Part shown: piece by piece, positions 1 through 10,617 of the stretch
Layout: each line of letters starts with the position of its first letter
Numbering within the stretch: position 1 is the first letter of the stretch
Assembly: GCA_946902875.1 (NCBI GenBank)
Contig: OX336350.1
Coordinates: 21,132,048 to 21,196,047, forward strand
Length of the DNA: 64,000 nucleotides
Reading direction: 5' to 3'
Source: Nematopogon swammerdamellus
Lineage: Eukaryota > Arthropoda > Insecta > Lepidoptera > Adelidae
Notes under the pieces: model-generated
What the model saw: only the letters and a program-made list of their open reading frames with translations
Databases searched by the model: none
Told to the model about the DNA's origin: nothing
Translations under genes and position numbers: made by a program

Positions 1-215
1 CGATGAACAGTCTGTCTGAACTGTAGATTGAGTCACGGTTTCGCCGGAGGAGACCGAACCGGCAAAGGGTGAATGCTGACAGCGAATAGGCGAACCTTTA
101 TAAGTGTGAACTCTGGCGAATAGGTGAACTTATAAATGGGTGAACTTTTGTCAGTGAGTAAATGAAATGAATCCTGAACAGTGCTTTTTAACAGCTATTC
201 TTTTTAAGTACTTTT
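1..215. other. Intergenic sequence, nothing recognised
   Basis: No reading frame, repeat end or RNA gene could be supported here. There is a short internal redundancy of the form GCGAATAGG / GGTGAAC repeated a few times between about 80 and 150. Confidence 0.4.
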
Positions 216-557
216 AGTCGACTGTTGTTAAGCACACCTGGGCGCGGTCAGTACATACTTGGATAGGTGACCGCTCGACCGTTGGAGGATGACCGTGGTT
301 CGGATTCCACAGGTCCCTTCCTTTCTTACCTTACTAGGTGGATTATCCCATTCGGGTTGCTACCACCGCACTGAATAATACGTCGGTCGAAACAGCCATG
401 TAAATAGTTCGTTCGTATTTTCCATCCAGTACAGTGTAGCCGACATGAAATGAAGGGAAGCACTGGCATGGCACCTAGTTCATCCGGTGCTATGGGCTGA
501 CATCACGGATGTTGTAGGTGATGTAGCCAACCGTGTCAGTTTTCATAACAAAAAATA
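216..557 (+). mobile_element. SINE-A copy, head partly kept
   Basis: It begins inside the head (AGTCGACTGTTGTTAAGC). The 5S rRNA-like segment follows (GGGCGCGGTCAGTAC, then a GGTGACCGC box), then a tRNA B-box-like GGTTCGGATTCC at about 298-309. The shared body (TTACTAGGTGG, ACCACCGCACTGAAT) and the family tail (ATCACGGATGTTGTAGGTGA) come next. It ends in an A-rich tail near 546-557. The A-box part of the head is missing, so the copy is slightly 5'-truncated. Confidence 0.85.
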
Positions 558-762
558 ATAAAAAACTACTGTAAGTACTATAACTAAGTACATACAATTT
601 TAAATTAATGACCATTTAATTTTCATCAAATATAAAAAATAAATACTAATAACTAAATAATTAAAACCTAACTAACAATGTGTAACATTGACAAAATTAA
701 CCTAATAAATAAATAAAAAAATAAATAAATAAAAAAAAACTAAATACTATCATTTAAGATTA

Positions 763-885
763 CTGTAAGTAAAAAACTTCGTCCAATTCCTCCGACTCCG
801 CCACAGTACCCAATACGCTGGCTGCGTTGCCCCTTTGAATGGCTAGGCCTATTTGCTGAAAAAAGAAAGACTTGGCGCGTCGGTC
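763..885 (-). pseudogene. 3' end of an RLE-type LINE reading frame
   Basis: The minus strand encodes the peptide signature [14 protein letters not shown] followed by an acidic stretch and a stop. This is the same carboxy terminus as the longer LINE copies at 6.3-7.5 kb and 57.1-57.7 kb. Upstream a TAG interrupts the frame, so only the last 30-40 codons remain. It is a dead, heavily 5'-truncated copy. Confidence 0.7.
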
Positions 886-1157
886 CTACTTTTTTTAAAT
901 CTTTTAAAATTAAAAACAATCTTGAGTAGTTAGTTTCCCGTTGGTTGGCTGCGTTCTCTCGCGTGCCGCAACCCGGCAACGATAGCAGAGCGGCAGCAGA
1001 TTACACTTGACTTTGATCACGACTGCTCTTCATGCAACGTGAGAGGGTTACGCAGTCTCTCCTCCGCCGCCGGCCCGCGTCCGACGACGACGCAAGCGCA
1101 TCCGATTGCGAGCGCGTTTCCTTCTCACGTCACGCACGGCCAACTGAATGAAATCAG
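886..1157. other. CpG-richer spacer, no gene found
   Basis: The stretch at about 1045-1135 is rich in CG dinucleotides compared with the AT-rich surroundings. No splice-consistent reading frame is seen. It could be an eroded promoter or part of an unknown repeat. Confidence 0.3.
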
Positions 1158-1545
1158 AACACACAATATGTCAGTCAGTTAGCGTGTAAGCGTCCACTGC
1201 TGGACATTTTTTTATTTTTTTTTATCTAATCCGATATGGGTGGCTGAGTCGGAGGGGCCAAAGCGCACGCTCTGACCAGCCAATATCACCTCCGAGAAGG
1301 TAGGTGCCATACTGGAGACTTCCCTGATTTACCTGACATACTCCAATTTTCCTCCAGTCCTCCAATCCTTCAGCGGTACGGAACCACTGCTTGCCGCCAA
1401 CGTACTTGATGTCGTCGTCCCACCTGGCGGGTGGTCTTCCCACACTCCGTTTTCCTATCCACGGCCGCCAGTGTAGGACACGGTTACTCCAACTGTCGTC
1501 GTCCCTTCGGCAGACGTGCCCAGCCAACTGCCGGAACACACATAT
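1158..1545 (-). mobile_element. RTE-type LINE 3' end, split by a SINE-C
   Basis: The minus strand encodes the RTE carboxy-terminal pattern AGHVCRRDDDSW, VLHWRPW and GKRSVGRPPARWDDD. The extreme 3' end (AGCGTGTAAGCGTCCACTGC read on the plus strand, 1177-1200) lies on the far side of an inserted SINE-C (1207-1334). The better preserved copy at 8233-8752 shows that the two parts were once contiguous. Reverse transcriptase and endonuclease domains are absent, so the copy is 5'-truncated and inactive. Confidence 0.85.
1207..1334 (-). mobile_element. SINE-C tail inserted in the RTE LINE
   Basis: This is a T-run followed by the reverse complement of the SINE-C 3' end (GGGTGGCTGAGTCGGAGGGG and CAATATCACCTCCGAGAAGG). 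It interrupts the RTE sequence. GACAT occurs on both sides (about 1202-1206 and 1338-1342) and is a likely short target-site duplication. The element is 5'-truncated to its last ~125 bp. Confidence 0.8.
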
Positions 1546-1592
1546 CAAATGAAAATAAATATCTCTATCTCTACTCTCTACTGATTTTTTTT

Positions 1593-1706
1593 AGATACTG
1601 ACACGGTTGGCTACACCACCTAAACATCCGTGATGTCAGCCCATAACACCGGGTGAACTAGGTGCCATGTCAGTGCTTCCCTTCATTTTCATGTCGGCTA
1701 CACTAG
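1593..1706 (-). mobile_element. SINE-A tail fragment
   Basis: Reverse complement of the SINE-A 3' part: GACACGGTTGGCTAC at the left end, the GTGATGTCAGCCC block and GTGCTTCCCTTC. The head and most of the body are missing. Confidence 0.85.
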
Positions 1707-2357
1707 ATATCGCTTTTAGGAGTAACAGACGACAGTACCATTTAAATACATAATTTATACAATTTTCGTTTTATTATAGTTAATATTTAATGCTAAATTA
1801 CATGACATAAGTAGCTTGTATAAATTTTGGGTACTGTCAACCCTAATTAGCCGTACTCCTTTTTCAAGGCGCCGCTTTCGCTGGTTGGAGTAGGATGCAA
1901 TGCAACTAAATCAATCAAGTTTAGCGCAAGCGAAAATTACGTTATTATTTTTTTATTCCAATAGTGGATCAAAACAAAAAGTAAAAAGCTACGGATGTAG
2001 ATATATATTGAAGAAATAAAATAATTTTTTTCCAAAGCCTTGATTTGGTCACGTTGCCTAAAATACGTTTTTATAACTAAATTCAGAGGCATGTTCATGA
2101 TTTTTTTCTATCGAGCGAAGTTAAACAAATCGTGTTTTCAAAAAGCTATCGATGATGAAGTTTTACATAAATATATTAAAAATGAATCTGTCAGGTGAGT
2201 AATATTGGCGGTACACTTCTTGAAATTCGAGTCAGACGCAGCCTCACGTCACCTTAATGCTAAATTACATGACATAAAGTCGCTTGTACAAATTTTGGCA
2301 ATTTTTTACTTTTAATCTTACTTTCTTTTGTAAGAAAATCATCTCTTATCGGCGGCG
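1707..2357. other. AT-rich spacer with one pair of direct repeats
   Basis: No gene is seen. A segment of about 40 bp beginning GCTAAATTACATGACATAA occurs at about 1791 and again at about 2262 in the same orientation, roughly 470 bp apart. This suggests a repeated or duplicated element of unknown type. Confidence 0.45.
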
Positions 2358-2762
2358 GTTTTTTTTTTTATGTAATCCGGTATGGGTGGCTGAGTCGGAG
2401 GGGCCAAAGCACATGCTCTAACCAGCCAATATCACCTCCGAGAAGGTAGGTGCCATACCGGAGACTTCCCTGGATTGCTGGCTATACTGGACTAGAGGAG
2501 AACACAACCGAGGTTGCTTGCGGCCATCTTACATCCAGTACGGTGGTACCAACCCAGTCGGCTACAATTTGAGCCTACCACCTAGTAAGGGCCAAGGGAA
2601 GGGACCTACAGTTTTACACCGGTTCCGAACGGTAAAGCAGCGGGTGTAGGTATGCACGTAAATTTTTTCGTCAGAAAAAACTCATTGGTACACGCCGACC
2701 GGATTCGAACCTCGGACCTCCCGCATGAGAAGCCGATGCCCAAACCACTCGGCCACCCGCCA
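2358..2762 (-). mobile_element. SINE-C, nearly full length (short subfamily)
   Basis: Read on the minus strand, the head is tRNA-like, with an A-box-like GTGGCCGAGTGG and a B box GAGGTTCGAATCC. This fits a Leu/Ser-type tRNA ancestor. After a linker come the shared body (GTAAAACTGTAGGTCCC, TTACTAGGTGGTAGG, GGTACCACCGTACTGGATG) and the tail GGCTGAGTCGG... read on the plus strand. It lacks the extra ~200-bp middle block of the long copy at 34.4-35.2 kb. It is not a functional tRNA gene, because the sequence continues into the SINE body. Confidence 0.88.
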
Positions 2763-3085
2763 ACCTTGCTAACTTATATATCTAACTTATACTTTTCTAT
2801 ATATAACTTATGTATAGAAGAATCGCCTCTGTATCTCCCTCACAAATCCCATTCATCGACACATTGGCGGTGCAAGTTAATTATTTTTGCATACTCCTGC
2901 GCACCTCGACACGTCGCGTTGTGCAAACTCCGCGTTTCGCAATCCGGCGCACACGCGGGCTTATTTGCTCAATTAAAATAAAATAAAAAGTAAGGCATGT
3001 ACACAAATGAAAGATGGCGGGCCTACTTACATACGAACGAACGCGTGAGACGCTGGCGGCTCGCTCCGCTGCCGGCTGCGGGGGG

Positions 3086-3688
3086 TAGGGTTGTCAACCG
3101 TACTTTAAAATAACTTGCGTTATTTTAGGTCTCAGTATACTTTAAAATTTAGTTATTAAATTAGTTATTTATTTTATAAGTTAGTTTTTAGTTTTTAGTG
3201 TTTTTTTTAGTTAACCATAGGTTTTTTTAATTAGTTATATTTTGCTTTAAATTTAATTTGATAGGTAGTTATAGTTTATTTAATAATTTTAATTTATAAC
3301 TTTTAATGTTTGTTAGGTAGGTTTTAATTCTTTAGTTATTTACGTATTGTTGTTGTTGTTGTATATTTTGTTGAAAAAAGATACTAGTTCTTTAAAATTT
3401 TTAATAGCAATAAAGTACGCGAAAATACTTTTATTTCAACTTAATTTCACACAATGCGTGAAATTAAACGTGAAGTGACAGCACCTCAGTAATCGAATGC
3501 TGTTCATCAAATAGATAGTGTATTCAAAAATACCTCATCACCGCTAAAATGTGCAAAGACCACTAAAATATATATGTATGTTCAAAATTTAAATAAATAA
3601 TCATTTATTTAACCATTAATTTTTTATTTAACCATTCCTGACATCAGAAATGCGTTATTTCTTCTAAAAAGAGCTGGCAACCCTAGCT
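3086..3688. mobile_element. MITE with AGGGTTG terminal inverted repeats
   Basis: The left end TAGGGTTGTCAACC and right end GCTGGCAACCCTA are imperfect inverted repeats of about 19 bp. A GCGTTATTT motif just inside each end is also inverted. The interior is very AT-rich and non-coding. The same terminal motif occurs at 37.26-37.84 kb and 50.20-50.81 kb, so it is a family. The target duplication is unclear. Confidence 0.55.
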
Positions 3689-3944
3689 CGGGGGGCGCGG
3701 CGGCGCGGCGCGGCGGAGGCGACGGACGGAGCGGAGTCGCGGACCGAGTGTGAATGTTCCTAATTTTCATACAACACATGTTGTTGCGATGACATACATA
3801 AATGACATAATCGAGAGAAATGTGTTTCGCAAGACAATGTAGGTAGGCGATAGAGTCAGGGCCAATTCTAGGATCTGTAGACCCCTAGGTTGAACCTGTG
3901 GTGCGGGCCTATCTGGGGAACTGTATCGTATTTTAAAGAATTTT

Positions 3945-4460
3945 TAACCGACTTCCAAAAAAGGAGGAGGTTCTCAATTCGTCTGTATGTTTTTTTTTTT
4001 TTTTATTTTTTTTTTTATTTTTATTTTTTTGTATGTTTGTAACACGATTTCTCCGTCAATTGAGGGCCGATTTAGAAAATTCTTTTTTTGTTAGTTAGGT
4101 CATACTTCCGAGGTGGTCCCATTTCAATTTTATCGAAATTGGTTCAGTGGTTTTCGAAAAATCAGCATAATACTATGGTGTGTGGTTACCTTCAGCAAAA
4201 CTTGTGATGTGGTCGTTTTCGGCAATTTTCAGTTTGATAAATTAGTATGGTGTGTGGTTACCTTCAGCAAAACATTTGTGATGTGGACTTATTCAGCAAT
4301 TTGCAGTCTGACACATATGGCGAATAATTCTGTACCACTTCAATCGATTTCGATTATTCGATTTCGATTATTCTTTTTTTACATAAAAAAGAATGAAATA
4401 AAAACTGTTTTAAAAAATATTAAACCGATTTCCAAAAAACAAAAAAAAAAAAACTAAAAA
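3945..4460 (+). repeat. Dispersed repeat starting ACCGACTTCC
   Basis: The left part reads ACCGACTTCCAAAAAAGG followed by GAGGTTCTCAATTCG and a long T-rich run, and ends near 4440 with CCGATTTCCAAAAAAC. I recognise this as an interspersed non-autonomous repeat common in insects, but cannot assign a superfamily. An internal direct duplication (GTGTGGTTACCTTCAGC) occurs at about 4179 and 4252. No coding capacity. Confidence 0.5.
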
Positions 4461-4559
4461 GTATTAAATACCTAATATTTTGAAATTTTCTCTGTCCTGT
4501 TGAAATACATGAATCGATATACTAGTGATACATATTCGGACCCTTGTTTCATGAATATT

Positions 4560-5060
4560 CTAAATTTGAAATTTTTTTATCTTTTCCGACCGGCGTTTAA
4601 TTTATTATGGTACCTGGCCAGTACCTACTGTACCGAGTACCATCGAGCTGGTTTGATGATGGAGACAGAAGGTGGCCATAGGAACTCCTAAACTACACAT
4701 GATAAACCCATCGTGTTTGGGCTCGTTGCATTTGTCTTCACGAGAAATTTACTTTAGACCTAAAAGATTCTCAATTCGACGGTATGTTTTCTTTTTTTGG
4801 ATGTTTGTTACGCGATTACTCCGTCAATTGTGGGCCGATTTTGAAAATTCTTTTTTTTTTTATTTGAAAGGGGATAACCCTGAGGTTTTTGAAGTGAAAA
4901 CTTCTTTAGCGGCTCTTGGCACTTTTTTAGGTGGGTAAAAATGTATAACTCGCGACATCGCGTCAGCGTCATTTTTAAAATGAAACCTTAAGTCATTGCG
5001 TTAAGGGTTAAGTTAGAGTGGCACGGGATCTGCCGGCACTCCCGGAGTGCAACTGTTAAG
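4560..5060 (+). repeat. Second copy or relative of the ACCGACTTCC repeat
   Basis: It shares the internal blocks TTCTCAATTCG, TATGTTT with T-rich sequence, and CCGTCAATTG...GGGCCGATTT with the 3.95-kb copy. It also has a block (GAAGTGAAAACTTCTTTAG) that recurs at about 55.64 kb. Small repeats of GTAGGGTTCCGTAACA with TCTGTCCATTCTACT follow at 5065-5250, three times in tandem. Non-coding. Confidence 0.45.
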
Positions 5061-5254
5061 TAGGGTTCCGTAACACGTTTATGTCTGTCCATTCTACTAA
5101 GTTCTGCAAAATGAATGTAGGGTTCCGTAACATATGCATGTCTATCCGTTCTACTAAATTTTACAATTTTCAACCAAGGTCCTCCGACGGTTATTTTATA
5201 ATAAAAGTAGGCTTCCGTAACACGTTTATGTCTGTCCATTCTACTAAGTTCTGC

Positions 5255-5604
5255 AACATCACCTACAACGTCTGTGATGTCAGCCCATAACACCAGTGCC
5301 ATGTCAGTGCTTCCCCCTTTGATCGTGCTGACTACACTGAACTGGTCGGAAAACACAAACTATTTACATAGCCGTTTCGACCGACGTTTAATTCAGTGCG
5401 GTGGTACCAACCCGGGAAGGTTAAACCCTACCACCAAGTAAAATTACGAGGGAAGGGACTTACAGTTTTACGAGGAATCCGAACCTTGGTCAGCCTCCAA
5501 CGGTCAGCGGTCACCCATCTAAGTACTGACCGCACCCAGCGTTGCTTAAAATTCAATAGCGACAGTTGACTGTCTGCACCACTGAGCTATCGAAGCTGAC
5601 GTGG
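5255..5604 (-). mobile_element. SINE-A, essentially full length
   Basis: Read on the minus strand: A-box-like GATAGCTCAGTGG near the 5' end, then the 5S rRNA-like segment (AAGCAACGCTGGG, TACTTAGATGGGTGACCGC), a degenerate B box GGTTCGGATTCC, the shared body and the tail. One of three copies (also 29.9-30.3 and 34.6-35.0 kb) that keep the whole composite head. Confidence 0.88.
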
Positions 5605-5642
5605 TCCTATTTTAATTGGGTCAAGATCGGATTGGAAAGCGA

Positions 5643-5679
5643 GGCGGAATCGCGAGGCCGAAGGCCGAGCGATTCCGCC
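5643..5679. repeat. 37-bp GC-rich palindrome
   Basis: GGCGGAATCGC and GCGATTCCGCC are exact inverted repeats around a core GAGGCCGAAGGCCGA. The core GCGAGGCCGAAGGCCGAGC is the same as the conserved part of the minisatellite unit at 47.3-48.2 kb, although the flanks differ. Confidence 0.75.
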
Positions 5680-5734
5680 GAGTACATTAATAGCAAAAAA
5701 TTACTAAAAAAAACTGTGAAATAAAAAAAAAGTT

Positions 5735-6085
5735 TTAAAAAACATAAAACCGACTTCCTAAAAAAAGTAAAACTAAAAAACTATTTAAAATAAAAATATA
5801 AAAACCGCCTTCAAAAATATATGAAATAAAAACCTAAAAAAAAAAACGAACCCTAGAGTTGAAGGCGGTGCTAAAGCAAGCAAAAATGATGCATGAAAGA
5901 AAACATGAGCGGATGATAATATCCTTTGTGATTTGTGTAGCCTTTTTAGCACCGCCTTCAACTCTAGGGTTCGTTTTTTTTTTTAGGTTTTTATTTCATA
6001 TATTTTTGAAGGCGGTTTTTATATTTTTATTTTAAATAGTTTTTTAGTTTTACTTTTTTTAGGAAGTCGGTTTTATGTTTTTTAA
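5735..6085. repeat. Perfect 141-bp inverted repeat (palindrome)
   Basis: The left arm 5735-5875 and right arm 5945-6085 are exact reverse complements by eye, including homopolymer lengths (an 11-base A run against an 11-base T run). They flank a 69-bp loop. Each arm has CCGACTTCC, CCGCCTTCAAAAAT and CGAACCCTAGAGTTG blocks. A third partial copy of the arm lies near 11936-12000. The arms are non-coding. The lack of mismatches means a recent inverted duplication or a cloning/assembly artefact. Confidence 0.9.
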
Positions 6086-6264
6086 TTTATCATTAAAAAC
6101 CTAAAAGAAAACTATTAAGGCCCTATTATATGCAAAACATAGGAACAATGAGCGTTTTGGCTTATATAGAAAATTTTATTATCTTGGAAAATATACACAA
6201 TACACAACAGCCTACAAAATACAACTATACACTAATACACTAAAACTAAAACTAATCTAAAATT

Positions 6265-7510
6265 AATATCCAGAAAACCTACAAAAAATTAATTTCTGAA
6301 AAGTCCGCCGAAGCCCCGTCTCTGCCGACGCCAAGTGTACCCACGCTCGCCGCGTTACCCCTCTGAATCTCAATACTAATCCGCCGTTTAAGGAAGGCTT
6401 TGGAACGACGGTCACCAGTCCTCTCCGCGAGAAGCTTTCCCAGCTTCTTCGTGAAAACCTTGGTTTCAGACGACCATGGTCCCAAAGTCTCCACGGCGAA
6501 AGGTCGAAACTCAAAGCGGTCACGCAGCGAGCTGTACAATCTCGTCTTGGCGGCTGCAGCCTTGTTTGCCGCGGCCCCGGCAGAGATGGAGGTAACGGGA
6601 ACATGGCTGGGGGCCAGGGTGTCCACGCATGTGGCGTCCCACACTAGAGCCCTCCCCCGGCTCCACGGCAGTAGGGTCATGCCGTCAGGTCTCTTATGGT
6701 CACCGCGGCTAAGGCCAGGTGGCTCCAGCATGGACGGAATATTGACTGAAGCCAGCGCTCGCTTTATGATGTTATTTAAACCGCAGTGACGGGGAACCTG
6801 CCGGCACTCCTCTGACAAGACAAGCCATGAATTCCGGAGGAGTCTACGTTCTCACCGCAAACGCAGACGTGTGGTTGACACACCCTCGCACCCAGACGCA
6901 GAGCAACAGCAATACTGATCGTGACTCCGTCTAGGAGCGTACCCAGATTAGGTGACGGGTAGGCCTTAAGCCATGCCCCCGATTCCTCCTCCATTGATGC
7001 AAGGATGCGCGCCCGATCTATCGTGTTTGCCTCAGATAAAAGGCCGTCACGAATTTTAACTACCAAAGGCTCATCCCATAAACGCTGGAGGAGTTTATTT
7101 ATTTCGGACGGCTCGTCAATGTCTGGACACAGCGACTTCCAGCGCTCCACTGCTACAGTCATGTTGTCGACCTCAACGCTGTCGCCTAGTGATGGATGCA
7201 AGATCTTACACGTGAGCCCGACGCATGCGTGAGTGGACGATATGAAGGCTGGAAGTGCTATGTCCGACGCCCGTCTGATACCTATTCCGCCAAGACGTGT
7301 GGGCAGAGACGCATGAGTCCATTGTGAATTTTGAAAATTTATATTCAAAATTGCTTCCCAAGATGATTTCAAGTGATTATCAAAAAAATTAAGACACTCG
7401 GATTTTAAGAAAAAAGGGGAACATCGTAAGAAATACACAAGGCGCGGGATACCGAAACAGAACCGAAGGAGATGAAGAGCTACATTTTGGCTTATAATAT
7501 GTGCCATTTG
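6265..7510 (-). pseudogene. RLE-type LINE, carboxy-terminal half, frameshifted
   Basis: Two overlapping minus-strand frames (7507 to 6776 and 6818 to 6279) make one protein of about 410 residues, broken by a frameshift near 6790-6818. In order it shows a thumb-like region after the reverse transcriptase (PTRLGGIGIRRASDIALPAF), a Cys/His knuckle (CVCGENVDSSGIHGLSC), then a restriction-endonuclease-like block (KRPDGMTLLPW and [11 protein letters not shown]) and the conserved end IQRGNAASV. The RPD...D pattern fits PD-(D/E)XK endonucleases of non-LTR retrotransposons of the R2/R4 sort. Exact clade is not known to me. The polymerase domain is missing, so this is a 5'-truncated dead copy. Confidence 0.8.
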
Positions 7511-8232
7511 TTAGAATAATTTTCGAAACCAAATACTCATATTTTTCAATCGGATTTTTTTTTCTTTTCAATAAAAATATATGAATTATAACATGCTTAG
7601 TGATTTATTTCTTTTAACATGTAACTTTTGCCAAAAAAAAAAACACGACAGAGGACCATAAATTACGTTTTTTTTTTAAGAAATTGTTAAGAAAATCAAG
7701 ACACTTATACACAAAATGTTCAGGAGAAGTTCAAGAAAAAGATGAGAACGAGGGTTTATCCTAATTGTTTTTTCGTTTTTGTATAGGTTTTGAAAAAGCT
7801 GCTCAAAAACACCATGTAACCAATTGTTCACGACAAGGTGGGGTTTGAAGGGGGTTTGTTAAGTAAATAAGCCACATTTTGAGTACAATTTTTTTTTTAT
7901 GAAGTTCTCTTTATGATTGGCTTTCGTGATCAATTTTATATGTTTTCTGTGTGGTCTGGTTTCTCTGAAATAAATTTGTGAAAATTGGGAAAAATCTCGA
8001 TTTCTCCTAAAATTTGCATATCGTAGCCTTAAAGCTTTTATTGAAATTGGAGAACTTTTTTTTTACTATACTGTATTAATTTTTTTTATACTACTACTAC
8101 TTTAATATTACTTTACTATTATTAGTAGGTAACTAAGTACATAATAATATATGTAGGTAAGAAGAGATAGAGGCATTATTACGCCATGCAATTAGTTATG
8201 TAGGATTTCGGCGTGGATTATGGCGGCACGCA
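7511..8232. other. AT-rich spacer, nothing recognised
   Basis: Long A and T runs and no supported gene or repeat end. Confidence 0.4.
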
Positions 8233-8752
8233 CCACAGTCAGTCAGTCAGTCAGTCAGCGTGTAAGCGTCCACTGCTGGACATACGCCTCTCCAATTTTC
8301 CTCCAGTCCTCCCGGCCTTCAGCGGTACGGAACCACTGCTTTCCGCCGACGTACTTGATGTCGTCGTCCCACCTGGCGGGTGGTCTTCCCACACTCCGTT
8401 TTCCTGTTCACGGCCGCCAGTGTAGGACGCGGTTACTCCAACGGTCGTCGTCTTTTCGGCTGACGTGCCCAGCCCATTGCCACTTGAGCTTAGCCACCCG
8501 GTATCCAATATCGACTACTTTGGTGCGTCGGCGGATTGCCTCGTTACGCACCATATCACGTAGCGTTATTCCCAGCATGGCTCGCTCCATTGCTCGCTGG
8601 GCAACTTTCAACCTTTGGACAACACCGACCGTCAGCGTCCACGTTTCACACCCGTACGTCATAACCGGGAGGACACACTGGTCATATATACGGGTTTTTA
8701 AATTTTGCGGAAGATCAGACGCACCACAGTATTTGAATTGAAAAAACCATTT
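8233..8752 (-). mobile_element. RTE-type LINE 3' end
   Basis: The minus strand encodes LKTRIYDQCVLPVMTYGCET, AQRAMERAMLGITLRD, RRRTKVVDI and KLKWQWAGHVSRKDD, the standard carboxy end of RTE-clade reverse transcriptase proteins. It then runs out into a short tandem tail of GACT units (8235-8258 region), as RTE elements typically do. The copy is 5'-truncated and has no endonuclease domain. It is a good reference for the fragments at 1.2, 12.1, 20.9 and 53.8 kb. Confidence 0.88.
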
Positions 8753-8956
8753 TCTCATTTTCTTTTTGTGGTGCGGGCCCCTAGGCTGCAGGCTAGACAG
8801 CCTGCGCGTAAAAACGGCCCTGGATAGAGTGCATGGGAGGACAACGCAATGGACACGGACGGCGAGGCGTAAAGGAAATGTTTAAGAGGAAATAGGTAAT
8901 CATGAATTAGAAGTGAGTGATGCAGTAATGCAAGCTGAAGTAATTGATAGTGAATA

Positions 8957-9245
8957 ATCTGCATCTCTCCCCGTGCACGCCGTAAAAGGCGACTAAGGGA
9001 TAAGGACAAAATGCCGTGCTAAAGGGCGACAGGTTAGCCACCTCTCACCTTGGCACGGTCCCTCCACCGAGTCATGCAGCAAGGGTGCCTTACTTGCTGC
9101 TTGAAATACTTAGTTATCTTATCCTTATACTTTGCTAAACGTGACGGTCGGTGTTGTGTTGTAATTTACCAAAGCTCTTGCAGCACAACACCGATTACTC
9201 TGATTAACAAGATTTTTGGGATACAGCTTGTGGTATGTATGTAAT
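8957..9245 (+). mobile_element. SINE-B copy
   Basis: It starts inside head B (CTGCATCTCTCCCCGTGC, GTAAAAGGCGACTAAGGGA). The family body follows (AAAGGGCGACAGG, CACCTCTCACCTTGGCACGG, GAGTCATGCAGCA, TTACTTGCTGCTTGA, GGTCGGTGTTGTG, GCAGCACAACACCGATTA) and it ends in GTATGTATG units. The first ~25 bp of the head is missing. Confidence 0.85.
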
Positions 9246-9908
9246 GTAATATGATTTTCTGGGTCTATGTAGCCGTGCGTCCCACCTTACGTTTGCTTGT
9301 ACGGTTCCTCCATTCGAGCACTCGTCTACGCCAGCGGTTGTCGGGTCTGCGACAGATGTGCCCAGCCCACTGCCACCTGCCTACCGGATAGATCCCTCAT
9401 TAATTTATAATTCCTTTTAATTGCATTATGACGAGCACTCAAATAAATCAGGAAATCTCTTTGTCAAGTAAACAAATAGGTACCTTACATATTTCCAACA
9501 CATAAATGCCTAAGTGCTAAATAATGCAAAGGTCATAGAGTGCAAACTTCTAAAGAAGCTGCTCATAATGATTGTTTGATCAGTCGGATGTCACCGCCGC
9601 CTCCGCGCCGCTCGGTCGTGAGAACGCTCGGGCTATTTCCGGTTGACACAAAAGAATCGCTTCGTTCCGGCTGCCGGTAACTTTTTGTCGGACGAACCGG
9701 TCATTCAATGAATCGAGATATATATTAGTTTAGCAAGTAGTTTAGTTTGGGAGTGGAGTGGGAGCGCCGCAGCTTGTGTGGTTTATGGTTCTTTCATAAT
9801 CTTGTATAACATGTGAGATTGCTTGTGTTTTTAATCCAATATACTATAATAATATCTACTCTATCTAAATATAATAATATATATTTTTTTATTTATTTTT
9901 TATTTTAA
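9246..9908. other. Spacer without recognised features
   Basis: No gene is supported. A GC-richer patch at 9590-9670 might be regulatory, but there is no transcript evidence in the sequence. Confidence 0.35.
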
Positions 9909-10152
9909 CTGACGCGGTTAGCTACATCACCTACTACATCCGCGATGTCAGCCCATAAGACCGGGTGAACTAGGTGCCATGTCATTGCTTCCTTTCATTT
10001 CATGTCGGCTACACGGAACTGGACGAAAAACACGAACTATTTACATAACCGTTTCGACTGACTTTTCATTCAGTGCGGTGGTACCAACCCGGACAGGTTA
10101 AACCCTACCTCCCAGTAAGGTAAGAAGGGAAGGGGCCTACAGTTTTTCGTGG
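9909..10152 (-). mobile_element. SINE-A, head missing
   Basis: Tail (GACGCGGTTAGCTACATCAC), body (CATTCAGTGCGGTGGTACC, AGTAAGGTAAGAAGGGAAGG) and the first bases of the linker before the B box. 5'-truncated. Confidence 0.85.
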
Positions 10153-10175
10153 AATAATTATAATATATAGTGATC

Positions 10176-10362
10176 TATTACGAGGTTGCTGAGCGATCTT
10201 ACGCCCAGTACGGTTTTACACCGGCTCCGAACGTTGAAACGGCAGGTTGTGCAAGTACATTTTTCCATCAGAAAAAACTCATCGGTGCATGTCGGCCGGA
10301 TTCGAACCTCGGACCCTGAGATCAAGAGTCCAACCCAAGACCGCACCGACCACGCGCCGCTA
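10176..10362 (-). mobile_element. SINE-C head half
   Basis: The minus strand carries a tRNA-like head with B box GAGGTTCGAATCCGG and the following linker CGATGAGTTTTTTCTGATG, then GTAAAACCGTACTGGGCG, where the body is interrupted by a deletion. It adjoins a SINE-A copy in the same orientation. Confidence 0.75.
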
Positions 10363-10617
10363 AATCTGCAAATAATTATGTCTATGCATAAATAAAACCC
10401 CGAAGATTGAGCGTTCGTTCAACTCTTTTGTACGGGAGTCCGCTCTCTGCACCTCCGCGCCACACGCCATCTTGTGATAAATACCTTCTCTTGTTTATTT
10501 CGTATTTATTTAACTATCTTGCGGCCTCGGTAAAGGTCTTGCCTGGTTTGCGAAAAGCAGTAGGTTCGACCCTGAACCACATTCTTTCACATTCCGTGTT
10601 TCCTAAGTTAATTTCTT

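Noticed and set aside
2690..2762. A tRNA-Leu or tRNA-Ser gene on the minus strand
   Set aside because: A and B boxes are present but the acceptor stem does not close and the sequence continues into SINE-C; the same head occurs at 34368.
6400..6789. Plus-strand frame opposite the RLE LINE
   Set aside because: Antisense shadow of the conserved LINE carboxy terminus.
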